A DNA stretch of 64,000 bases. Origin: Cryptomeria japonica (Eukaryota; Streptophyta; Pinopsida; Cupressales; Cupressaceae). Location: positions 187,490,270 to 187,554,269 of the forward strand of contig NC_081415.1 of NCBI RefSeq assembly GCF_030272615.1. The letters run 5' to 3'. The notes under the pieces were generated by a model. That model had not been told where the DNA came from. It ran no database searches and saw only the letters and a program-made list of their open reading frames with translations. Every line of letters begins with the position of its first letter. Positions within the stretch are counted from its first letter, which is position 1. The position numbers and the translations under genes were made by a program. Positions 34,999-44,941 of the stretch are shown one piece after another.

Positions 34999-35244
34999 TC
35001 AAGTATTTACCCTAGAAGATATGAAACCAAGCCCTTTCGAGCCCTCTTTTTTAAATGTCAATTCTGGTTGCAAAGGTTGAATGATACCTTCCTTTCTTAA
35101 GCCGAGAGGAATTTTACCATCATACCCAAACTTTTGTAGGATCTTGAATCCTTTGCCATATTTTTCACATGGTATGCTGATGCGATCTTGTGTACCATCT
35201 TCAGGGTCTTTGTAAAGAATTTTGTATAAGTCTTCTTCTTCCAT
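34999..35244 (-). pseudogene. G-patch-like domain in pol of element B
   Basis: The segment GFKILQKFGYDGKIPLGLRK then EGIIQPLQP and GSKGLGF resembles a G-patch, a glycine-rich RNA-binding motif. It lies directly after the protease, the place where betaretroviruses also carry one. 81 codons are open. Function here (RNA binding by the protease or polymerase precursor) is inference. Confidence 0.65.
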
Positions 35245-35299
35245 TTCATCCCACTTTTGGAAGATAGTAGGATCCCATTTGAGTGTAATGATAGATACC

Positions 35300-35900
35300 C
35301 ATTTAGAAGGATGTGGTCATCCATATTCTTTTGGTGAACTCATAACTTGTTGTAAGCACATGGTTTGATTCAAAGTGTATTCACCCTTTCCTTTGTCCTG
35401 ATATTTCCCTTTAATCTCACCATGTTTTGATGTTGAAGGTTTTAATGATTTAGGGTCAATGTATGCAGAAGAGGGGATAGCTTCTCTATTACTTGGAATG
35501 ATTGTCTCAATTTTTGGTCTCAAGTTATTGTAGTATATAAATGGATTAGGATCACCATTAATTATTACTTTAACTCCATTGTTAGGAAACTCATTGCATT
35601 GGTGGTATGTAGATGGGACTGCCCTCATCTCATGAATCCAAGGACATCCCAATAATATGTTGTATGTGAGATCGAGGTCTAGGACTTGACAAACTACATC
35701 CTTTGTAACTAGTCCAACTTTGAGAGGCAAGGTGACTGTGCCTTTGGAGGATCTCTCTTCATCATCATATGCCTTGATGGTAATTTTGTTTGTAGCATTC
35801 ATAGCTTTGTCTGAATATCCCAATTGTATTATTTTGTTCAAAGTACATATATTGAGACCAGCTCCTCCATCTATCAGGACTCATTTTATTCAATGTTTGT
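35300..35900 (-). pseudogene. Aspartic protease of element B
   Basis: Cleaves the polyprotein. Active-site loop VLIDGGAGLNIC with catalytic Asp codon at 35879-35881, then LGYSDKAMNATNKITIKAYD and the flap-distal LTYNILLGCPWIHEM (LLG motif). The open frame 35317-35841 covers most of it; the active-site segment lies just before it in the same frame. Confidence 0.85.
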
Positions 35901-38384
35901 GTAGGAAGGCTTCAATGTGTAAAGGTGAATTATGTGGTTGGCTCACGAAGGCATCCTCATCTTCTATCAATGTAAGGGAGTTTGGAATGGAAAGGTATCC
36001 CACCATGGCTTGAAACTGGTCCACATTCAGATTAGTGGGGACATAAGTGTCTCTCAAGGTTTTGTCCAGAATGGCCTTATGTGCAAGGGATATGCGTAAG
36101 AGCTCAAGGATTGAGATAAGTGCAGGTATCTTCCCTAACTGTTCTACAAGGTCATACTTAAGTTTGGTTGATGAGGAAGCAATGTTTTTAGTTGGAGCAC
36201 CTTGCAAAGTGAATTTAGCTTGATGAGTTGTAACATTACATTCAAACATAGGTTTGAAAGAAGATCTGATGCCTTTCAGGACAACCTTGGGTCTTTGGGT
36301 AGAATTCTCAGGTGTTTTGCCCTTGATGATAATGGTAGAGACATAATTATCCATTGAAATGTGATTGACAGTCGGATCATAGTTATAGGATGCTCTGGTA
36401 TAGTTGGCCTACTCATCTGTGGCTTTGGCTTTTCCCTTGTCATGTTTTGGGACTGGTTCTTTAAACATTTCATGTTCTTGACTGGATGAGTGTCCCTCAA
36501 TCTCAATGTCACCTCTATCAATAAGATCTTGTATGATGTTCTTCAGTCGATGACAATTTCCTATTTTTTGTCTCTTGTTCTTGTGATATTCATAGTATTC
36601 ATCGTCATTCCACCAATTTGGTTTGACCTTTGGCTCATATGGAGGCAAATCTGGAATTGTTATTATTTTGTTTGCCACTAGCTTCTTGAAAGCCGAATCA
36701 AGTGGCTCTCCCAATGGGGTGTACTTCCTTCGTGATTTGGAAGTTGTTTGAGTATTCACTTGGTTGTTTGTAGAGCTCGATCCAGAAAAAAAACAATTTT
36801 GGGTCGCACTATATTGGCATCAAAAACACCATCATTGACTGTGTTCTTGTTCTTGTTCCAAAATCTTGGCTTTTCTTTTCCTTTAAAGTCCTCTTTGTTT
36901 TCTTTGAATATCTTAATTACTCCTTGTTCAATTAGGACCTTCTATGTTGCTAAGCATTTTTCAATGATGTCCTTGAAGGTGGACAAAAAATATTTTCTCA
37001 AGTCATAACCAATGTTTTTGTTACCATTTTGGGTGAACATCTCTACCATTTGTTTTTATGGAATTTCACAAGAGTAGTTGCTGGCTAAATTCCTCCATCT
37101 TTGTAAAAATGATGACAAAGACTCTCTATCCCTTTGTTTGCTGTTGCACAAAGTGGTGACTGATATATCTATCTCTATGTTGTATGAGAAATGTTGGATA
37201 AATGCCTTTGCTAAGTCACCCCATGACTTAATTCAAGGTGGGAGTTGGGAGAACAATTCCATAGCTTGATCACCTAAGCTCTATGGGAATAATATCATCA
37301 AATATGTCTCTTCTGCTGCTACCTCAATGCAAGCTATGAAAAATTGTCTTATATGTGCCTTAGGATCCCCTTTTCCTTTGTACTTATCAAACTTGGGTGT
37401 CACAAAGTGTGTAGGAAATGGAGGCATTGGAATGCTTTTTTCAAATGGATAGGGACATATGTCTCTCATTGTATAAGTTGGCTTCAGTGTATTTATGTCC
37501 TCCATTTTCTTTTGTAAATCCTTAATTTGTTGTTCCAAATTATTCTTAGGTAGAGACCGACTTCTTGGACCATATCCCATTCCTGAGCCACCGGGTGGGG
37601 GTGGAGCATACTGCATATATGGATGATATTGATCATACACATGTTCATATGGAGGAGGTCTATAATGATGCTGCATATATGGACCACTTGGTATAGAGGC
37701 ATAATAAAGAATGGAATATTTGTTTTGTCCATGTATACCATACTCTACAGGCATGTCATGAGTTTGTTCTAGTGTGTTGCCCCCAAATTTGACACGGGCT
37801 TTCCTTGTGTCCAAATTTTGATCATGCCTTTGGATATCCAATTGCTTTGGTGGTTGGTCCTTAGAATTGGTATGCGATTGAGTATACTTTTATGCATAAG
37901 ACTTCCATAATGGTCTGTGAAGGTGAGTATCATATACTTGACCATGTGTATGGGGGACCTTGGGTTTTTGAAATAAAGATGAAGGTGATTCAGGAACAAG
38001 ATGTGGTCCTCTATTTCCTCCACTATTAGGCCTCCTTTGATCCATGTTGAGGTGAGGTTGTTGCAAAGGCCGATGTTCCATTATTCCAGACATGTCAAAA
38101 TCATGAGGGGTCTTGGCTCCACTTTGCGGCATCACTTGTAAGAAATATTGTCTATCTCTCCTCATTATTTCCTCAACCAATCGATTAAAATGGGGATCCA
38201 TAATGGAGTCTTCCACTTCTGCTGAATGTACAGAAAATTTGTCCATATTTTCATTGTGTGTATTATTGTTATTTGTAGTGTCCATGTTCTCAACATTTGG
38301 AATATTTCTATAGGAATTCATGTTAGGTAATGTGGTATGATCAGAATTAAAAAAGACATCATTGTCATACTCATAGGCACTCAT
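35901..38384 (-). pseudogene. gag: gag of element B with nucleocapsid-like segment
   Basis: Starts at MSAYEYDND (38384). An Asn/Pro/Gln-rich N-terminus is followed by a Tyr/Pro-rich stretch, a coiled coil (LEQQIKDLQKKMEDI) and the gag core FDKYKGKGDPKAHIRQFFIA, AFIQHFSYNIEIDISV and FLQRWRNLA, typical of Tat gag. Then RRKYTPLGEPL and a zinc-like motif EYYEYHK...NCHRLKNIIQDLI, in which the first Cys is a Tyr. A further segment, 36354-35890 (LKYDLVEQLGKIPALISILE), leads into protease. Several stops and frame changes (at about 37890, 37280, 36770). Confidence 0.8.
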
Positions 38385-38975
38385 GTTTACGGACTCTTAA
38401 ACCTCTTTAGTTTCTCTCCTAGATTTTTGGGAATGGGTTTCAACCATGAACTAGGTATTGACAAAGATGTGTGAGACTAGATGAAAATGGAAAGAGTATG
38501 GAAGACCAAGAGCTGATGGAATGTAAATGAATCTGAAGTGTGCTTGCAATGTCCAAAGTGTAAGACCAAGTATGTATGTAGTAGAGTAAGTGTGGCTTCC
38601 AAAGAGATGATAGTTTCTCTTGATGAGGTAAGTTGACCTTGACTCTAAGTAAGACCAAATGAGACCCAAAGGTGATAGACCTTGATGAGGAACCACTTAG
38701 CAAAATGTTGTTGTATGTATTGCGTTGACAAAGAAAGATGAGGACAATAAACTGACCTTTTGATTCAAGTTTAGACAAATGTGAATGTAATGCAAGATGT
38801 AAAGCAATGATGAACTATGTGAGACCCAGAAATAAGCTGATTTCAAGATGAAAACCTAGAGAAATAACCTAGGAAGCTCAAGAATGCTGAAACTAACTGC
38901 TCATGTTTGCTGGACTACAAGTTTTCCAATTCTGAACACAGATGTGCATGTATACTTCACAGGCATAGTTAAACA

Positions 38976-39122
38976 ACATAGACGTTGTTTTATCCAACAC
39001 AGACGCGTTTATGAGATTTTGTAAATGTAATGTTGCTTAAGATAACACAAACGCATTTCTGCACTTCACAGAGTCGGCTAAGTGACACAGACGTGGTTCT
39101 ATCAGACACAAACGTGTTTCCA
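38976..39122. repeat. 5' leader repeat array of element B
   Basis: Five units on the plus strand: ACATAGACGTTG, ACACAGACGCGTTT, ACACAAACGCATTT, ACACAGACGTGG, ACACAAACGTGTTT. They are the reverse complement of cores at 12110-12345 (CGCGTTTGTGT). Confidence 0.75.
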
Positions 39123-39465
39123 GAAACTAAGTGCAATTTTTCAAGTTTTGTGACGTTGCTTGTTGTGACCAAATCTAAATTTTTGACTATTTTTTTTCAT
39201 CACAAGAGGACACAATGTTGATAAGGACTCAATGTTTGCAAGTATTTAGATTCAAAATGACTCAAAAGAAAGTGTGTTGTTTGATGTAAAAGGTGTTTTG
39301 CATACACTTGAAGGCACAAAAGACACAATGTTTTGATGTTTGATCTTGAATGTTTGAATGTTAAAAAGAAGACAAGCATAATTCTTATGGTTGGCCAGGA
39401 CAATAGTTGTTGATCCCACATGGGGTTTCCCCCAAGGCTACGCTATTCAGAGCAGATACTTAGAT

Positions 39466-39518
39466 GCTTGACCCCACTGGCTCCACCCTCGACACTCACT
39501 TCTCCGAGGTAGCCAAGC
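39466..39518 (-). promoter_or_regulatory. Conserved leader stem of element B
   Basis: In the element's sense GCTTGGC pairs with GTCAAGC with one G-U pair; the interior GAGAAGTGAGTG...GGAGCCAGTG is shared with element G. Upstream flank is also alignable. Confidence 0.65.
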
Positions 39519-40159
39519 ATTAGTCCCCATGAAAAATCCCCATGGCAAACTTTGTCTCTACTAAGAATTGTATGTGTGTGGGCCACTCCAGAGGTCCGAC
39601 CTCCTGCCCCAACAACTTGAAGGATTTGGCTTTCTAAAACAAAAAGGTGCTAGAAAGTGCATCCGCTTGTGTGGCCATACATGCGGCACTTTCAGCTTTG
39701 TAAATATAGAAGGCTCCCAGCTGGTAGGGGTCATGCCCTACAACTTATCAAATAAATTTTACCAAATGGGTTTATGGGGAGACATAGTGTCGGTATGAAC
39801 TAATCAACACACGTTACCCATGACTTTCACCCTGGATACAGTTATTTATAGTGGTTCGGAAGAGGTGGGTTTTCCTCGCTATTTCTTGGGTCGTTCTCTC
39901 TTCACTAGTAGCCCTAATGACCACACTGGGAGACATGCCCTCTAAAGGTAAACACAAAAGACATTGGTTCAATTTCAGTACACCAATTGAAGTGTTTGGA
40001 AATCTATGAAAAACAAGCCACACAATAAAGATCAAAAACCCTTGCCAAAAATTTTGCAACAAAGATTTGTTAGTAGTTTTGAAATAATACCCCTCCTGCA
40101 AGCACACAAGTTAGGTAAATTTTAGATCCAAAAGACTTTGTGAAATAGGGGCCTTCGAC

Positions 40160-41090
40160 AAGATGCTTTTTTTTATAGATTTAAAAATCTAATTTTCCAT
40201 GAGTTATTTTGCATCATAAAAAACACATCGCTTGTTAAATTTCAAGACATTTCCAGAAATGTAAGAAAATCCAAAAAAGTTTCTAATTTGCTCCAAAAAT
40301 TAATTTTTTATGAAAAATCATAAACAAATCATAGAAACTTCAAAATTGATCCAAAAAATCTGAAATTTTTACTGGACACTCCTGATAGCATTTCAAACGT
40401 GCATAAAACAATTCTTGCAAAAATTCCAAGCAGTTTGTAAGATATGATCAAAATAATGCAGAACCCTAACTTTTAAAGATTTGATTTTTCAGGAATTATT
40501 TTGCATCCAAATTAAAATAACAAAGAATACATCTTGTGTATAATAATGAGAAATTTCCAAATCTATAAACAAATCCAAAAAATTCGCTCATTTTCTCTCA
40601 AAAATATTTTTTTATGAAAATGCATAACAAATTCATAGAAAATTCAAATATGCTCCAAAAAATTTGATTTTTCTACTGAGCACCTCTGATAATGTTTTTG
40701 ACTTTTAAAAAAAATTTGATTCCCAAGTTCAGAGCCGTTTGTGAGATCTGATCAAAATAATGAAAACCCCTAATTTTTAAAGATCCAATTTTTAAGGAAA
40801 TATTTTGCATGAAAATTAAAATCATAAAGAATAGATCTTGTGTATAATTCTGAGAGATTTCCAAAAATGTAAGGCAATGCTAAAAATTTTCTGATTTGCT
40901 CTCAAATTTATTTTTGTATGAAAATTCGTAAACAAAATCAGAGAAAACGCAAATGTGCTCCAAAAATTCTGAATTTTGGATTGAGAGCTCTTGATACTGT
41001 CTTCAACCTGCCAACAAAATTTGGTAGAAAAATTCCAAGCCATTTGTGAAATCGAATCAGATCTCGTCAAGATCTTAATTTTGTGTCCAA
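40160..41090 (-). repeat. About 300-bp tandem repeat, three copies, in the leader of element B
   Basis: Landmark TTATTTTGCAT recurs near 40204, 40496 and 40800 (spacing 292 and 304 bp), followed each time by GAGA(A/T)TTTCCA- or CATTTCCA-like, TTGCTC-like, ATAGAAA-like and CTGATA-like words in the same order. Non-coding. Sits directly after the primer site. Confidence 0.85.
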
Positions 41091-41189
41091 AACCCTAGCT
41101 ACACAAGGTTATTCTCCAAATTGTTTTACAAAACCGCAATATAGGTTTGAAAAATCTGCAAAAAACATAAATCTAAAAAAAATCCATTT

Positions 41190-41205
41190 CCCACCGGGCA
41201 TGCCA
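41190..41205 (-). other. Primer-binding site candidate of element B
   Basis: On the minus strand the LTR end CA is followed by TTT and then TGGCATGCCCGGTGGG. TGG at the start fits a tRNA CCA end; the matching tRNA was not identified. Confidence 0.6.
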
Positions 41206-41208
41206 AAA

Positions 41209-41973
41209 TGTTTATGGTAAAAATGGAAACAACAATATTGAAAGACTAAAATGGATTCAACCACAAAACCCTAGCCTAACAACAACAAAGATCCACCATA
41301 ACATATGAAGATTACCTAAGACAATGCAAATCAAATAAAATTACAAAGATTATACCATCACATGTCCAATAGGGTTTGAATCTTCATTCTTCCTATCTCC
41401 ATTGATCTTGCTTGATATATTTGCTCTCAGATTTTATATGTGCACAAGAGCTCAACAAAGAACGGAAATGTGGTTACAAGTAGGCTTGATCGCATATGAA
41501 AGTTCAAAAGCGTAGTTGGGGGTTGATAATGAAGGAATCATCTCCTTATATAGAAGACACTATAAGAAATGGAGGGATAAGATTGAGAGGTGTAAAAGAT
41601 AAATGATTGGCTAGGATTAGAGGGTAGGTAGAAGAAATAAGAAAATAATGAGAGGGTAGGTAGTGTAGGAATTAAGAGATGAATGACATGTGTTATAGAT
41701 GGAAAAGGCTAATGAATTAATTAAATAAATAAAGATTTATTTAATTAATAGAGGAAGTGGGATCAATTAAATAAATAAAATATTTATTTAATTTAGGAAA
41801 GGAAAATTTAAATAAATAAATGTATTTATTTAAATGAGAAATAAGGCTAGAAGAGGATAAATGAATTTATTAAATATATAAAGATTTATTCAATTAATAG
41901 AAGAATTAGGCTTAAATACTTAAATAAATAAAGATATTTATTTAATTAGACGAGACAATTTTAGGTGTCTACA
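41209..41973 (-). repeat. 5' LTR of element B
   Basis: Partner of 10844-11599. The TATA box CTATATAAGG lies at 41544-41553 on the minus strand and would drive the element's transcript. AATTAAATAAATAAAG-type runs fill the part near its outer end. Confidence 0.95.
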
Positions 41974-42521
41974 ACAATGATATGCGATGTCGGCTTAAGA
42001 CCAAAACAACATTAGCCAATCCACAAATCATCCCAGTAATATGTAGAGAACACGTAACATGATATCGGTGCATAACCTAGATAGGTACTGGACCCAAATA
42101 GATTCTCCACGCCAAAGCAATGTCTCCAATCAGCTGAAGCACGAACAAAGATCATCTCCTGCATCCTAAATTCCATCTAGAAGATGTATCAACACCACTT
42201 ATGCATCCTGTCAAAGATCTTCTGTAAAAGCTTTGTCGGTAAAACCTTAAACCATGTCGGTAAGGGTTTACAAAGTGTATGATAGCATCCAATCACCAAC
42301 TCAAAACCAATTGACCAAAACATACTCTAGAAACATCAAACCAAACATGAAACATGTCAGTAGCATCAAACTGATAGTCCCTTCTACTGGTAACACAAGT
42401 TCTTCTACTGGTAGCCAAAATCTGTCTGCTGATGTCAGTAACCAGCCATAACAGCTAGTGTTGACATCAATGACAAAACATCAATGCAACACATAATCAA
42501 TTCCATCATATATTGCCAACA
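41974..42521 (-). repeat. Solo LTR 'I', right part
   Basis: Starts with the second ACAAT copy from element B's insertion, ends TATTGCCAACA before AGTGG. TTGACATCAATGACAAAA near the end is also present in LTRs H and F in similar form. Confidence 0.85.
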
Positions 42522-42635
42522 AGTGGTAGTTCAGATAAACTTGTTTCAGAAGAAATGGTAAATAAATTGAAGTTGGAAATATTGACCCTAAGCCTTATCA
42601 GATAGCATAGATTCATGATGATCATAAGTTGTTAG
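42522..42635 (+). pseudogene. Protease of element A, second part
   Basis: After the AGTGG duplication the frame continues as SGSSDKLVSEEMVNKLKLE, a gypsy protease continuing from D-S-G at 10128. A frame change follows, then PYQIA-stop-IHDDHKLLV. It is cut at 42636 by the LTR of element C. Confidence 0.8.
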
Positions 42636-43785
42636 TGTTTCGAATTAAACTTCATCTTCAGAATACTACCTGCAACATGTTAGTTTCACAAAATACAAAG
42701 GGAATGCTATAGGAAATCCAAACTCAACCAATGAAACTATATGAAATTGATATAAAATAAAAACACTATTTTTACCTTCATGATTTAAGTCTCATTGTGT
42801 CCTAACTCCACTGTTCTTGGTTGTAGATGATTTGCTCTTAGACAAGCACCAGTAGCTTCCAAGATGACATATGAAGAATGGACTGATAAATGATAGTTAA
42901 TTGATACTATGATATGCAATGCAAATGATTTAAAGCTAAATGATTATGCTAAATGAGAAATGCTAAATTGCTAAATTGCTTCAAGATAAAACTCATGGAT
43001 GCATAAGTTTTATTCAAAATTTTAACTTGAAGACTATCTCTTTCTCAACTCAAACTCCTACTTTATATACTTTTGAGAGGATAATATGGCGTGTCCTAGA
43101 TCAATGGTCATGATCAGATCTGCAAATTTGGATGGCTATGAGCAAAGGTGAAGGCTGAGAGAAAGGGGGAAGGAGAAGACAAGTGTCACTCATCTCACCT
43201 TGACTGGGTTGCTGACTGAGGGAATCTAGGGATGGTTGGAGAAGATTTAGGCATGAGAAGACAAGTGGAGTCAAGTCCTTCATAAGATATAGGGATGTTA
43301 GAGAGAATATAGAAGAAGGTTAAGAAATATGTGTACGTACACAATATTTCATTTATTTTGGAAGTTGAAGATAAGTGGCTAATAAATGTTTTATTTATTT
43401 TAATTTTGTTGAGTTAATTTAGCCACATGATGGATGAGTTGGCAAAGGAAAGATGAAGTGGAGATGAAAGGTGAGTTGGAAAAGAGATTAAGTAATTGAA
43501 GAAATTATTTAATATTTGAGACTACAGGATAGAAGAATAATCATTAAATATTAGATATTTAATTGATTAGAGGAATAATTAAATAGTGGATATTCAATTA
43601 ATTGATTAGAGGAAATGGATAAATGAATTAATTAATAAAATGTTTCAATTAAATTAATTAATAGAAGGACATGAAATGAATTAAATAAATTAATCTTTTC
43701 AAATTAACTATTTAATAGAAGAATTAATATTAAATAAACATAAAATATTTATTTAATTGCTCATAGCCATTTTTATGTGTATACA
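42636..43785 (-). repeat. 3' LTR of element C
   Basis: About 1150 bp, homologous over its length to 53010-54176. Contains palindrome GTGTACGTACAC (about 43330-43341) and a TATA-like TATATAAAG on the minus strand (43061-43069). The start TG 42636 is set by where homology to LTR D and element A's protease meet. Confidence 0.8.
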
Positions 43786-43830
43786 TTTTGCCCCTCTTTG
43801 AAATGATGTCGAGACAACACTATTTCAAAG
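43786..43830 (-). promoter_or_regulatory. Polypurine tract of C with abutting hairpin
   Basis: AAAGAGGGGCAAAA (43786-43799) next to the LTR; CTTTGAAAT at 43822-43830 pairs perfectly with ATTTCAAAG at 43796-43804. Confidence 0.85.
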
Positions 43831-44264
43831 ATTAAATCAAGTCTTGATAATGCGCCTGATGGAGATAAAAATCCTGATTGTGAGCCCCCTCGGGAGATTG
43901 ATTGTGAAATTGTTGAAATTTTTTGGGTACACGATAATTGAGAACGTCCTTCAATTAAATTCATTTGTGAAAAATAAATAAAATTGCCCCATTCAAAAGC
44001 ATTAATTACCCTTCCAAATGGTAAATATAAAATTAACCAAAGTTAATTTTAATCTCATTTGCATCCTTGTCAGCTTGTGGAGTGAAAAGAATTGTCTTGG
44101 TGAGGTGGCAAAATGGTGATTCTATTTGAGAACCATCGATTTGAGCACGTTTGATGATATCAATGACCTCCTGACTATGTTTATCGAGTATGTAGCTTAT
44201 TCCAAGCTTGCTTTCAAGTAGTCGTACTGATTTCCTTGCTTTTCAGCATGTTTTAGGTTGTTTT

Positions 44265-44595
44265 TTTAATTTTCCAATTTTTGATTGTGCATGTTAGCAC
44301 TTTTGCTTTTTTGGTTTGCGTTTTTGCTTTGTATGTTTCTTCTTTTGTTAAGTTAGCACATATGAATGTTTGGTTATCGCTTTTTCTCGGTATGATAGCG
44401 CTTTCGTAGATTTCACGCTTTTGTTTTATGTGTTCACACAAATGTGAAAAAGGTTAGCATTTTTGATTGATTTAACACTTTTGACTTATTGGTTAGCGCA
44501 TTTGCTAAAAAGGTTAGTGCTTTTGAATGGTTTAGTGCCCATGTTTAATAGAATAACACTTTTGTTAAATAGGTTAGTGCTTTTGTTTTAAATGA
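44265..44595. repeat. About 21-bp GTTAGCGCTTTTG repeat array, element C
   Basis: Degenerate units with GTTAGC(A/G)C(A/T)TTTG or variants, more than ten copies. Equivalent to the array of D and placed as in B. Confidence 0.75.
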
Positions 44596-44599
44596 ATTT

Positions 44600-44940
44600 G
44601 TTTGATTTTTTTCATGTTAAAATTCATTGTGATGATTTTATTTAGGCATTTTGATGTCTTGATTGATAGGATAAATGATTGATTCGATTTGATTTGACTG
44701 GTAGATTGATAGATTAGCTCTACGAAACTGATGCAGTTTCAGATGAAGAGCATAGCAGAGTTTGATTGAACTCATTGATTGATAGAAAACCATGATTGAT
44801 AGTTTTAGATTGATTTGATAGCCTGATTTCCTTCATTGAAAAGATTTATCAATTGTTGATGTGATAGATTAGTGATCTCTTTGGATTTGATAGATAGATG
44901 ATTGATGATTGATAGAGATCAAATTCTCTTGTTAAACAGG
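44600..44940. repeat. GATTGATAGATT-rich tract before the PMD gene of C
   Basis: Low-complexity DNA built from TTGAT and ATAGATT words without strict period. In D the same position holds an exact 40-bp repeat. Confidence 0.6.
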
Positions 44941-44941
44941 A

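Larger units (their letters stand above)
10844..41973 (-). mobile_element. Element B: complete Tat-type Ty3/gypsy retrotransposon with antisense PMD gene (interrupted)
   Basis: Bounded by two LTRs (10844-11599 and 41209-41973), both TG...CA, with the perfect 5-bp target duplication ACAAT at 10839-10843 and 41974-41978. Primer site lies next to the right LTR and polypurine tract next to the left LTR, so the element reads on the minus strand. Order in that direction: leader with repeats, gag, protease, G-patch, reverse transcriptase, RNase H, second RNase H, integrase, spacer, antisense PMD gene, repeat arrays, tract. The second RNase H (Tat lineage hallmark) and the PMD gene define the family. 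Solo LTR H with element G inside (14145-28654) splits its PMD gene. All its genes carry stops. Confidence 0.93.
6583..42635 (+). mobile_element. Element A: old Ty3/gypsy retrotransposon (visible 5' part, split by nested insertions)
   Basis: Plus-strand element recognised from an LTR-like region with a TATA box, a tRNA-Met-type primer-binding site, a gag gene with a CCHC knuckle and the start of an aspartic protease. It is broken three times: by a TIR element at 7870-8830, by solo LTR I plus everything inside it (10129-42521), and by element C from 42636. Its remaining pol and 3' LTR are not in the window. The primer site and gag type suggest a chromovirus, which is inference. It is the oldest layer of the nest. 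Confidence 0.75.

Noticed and set aside
10129-42521. Reading LTR I as a full-length element with B as its interior
   Set aside because: B has its own LTRs and target duplication ACAAT inside I; the two I parts add up to one LTR of about 1.26 kb without coding sequence.
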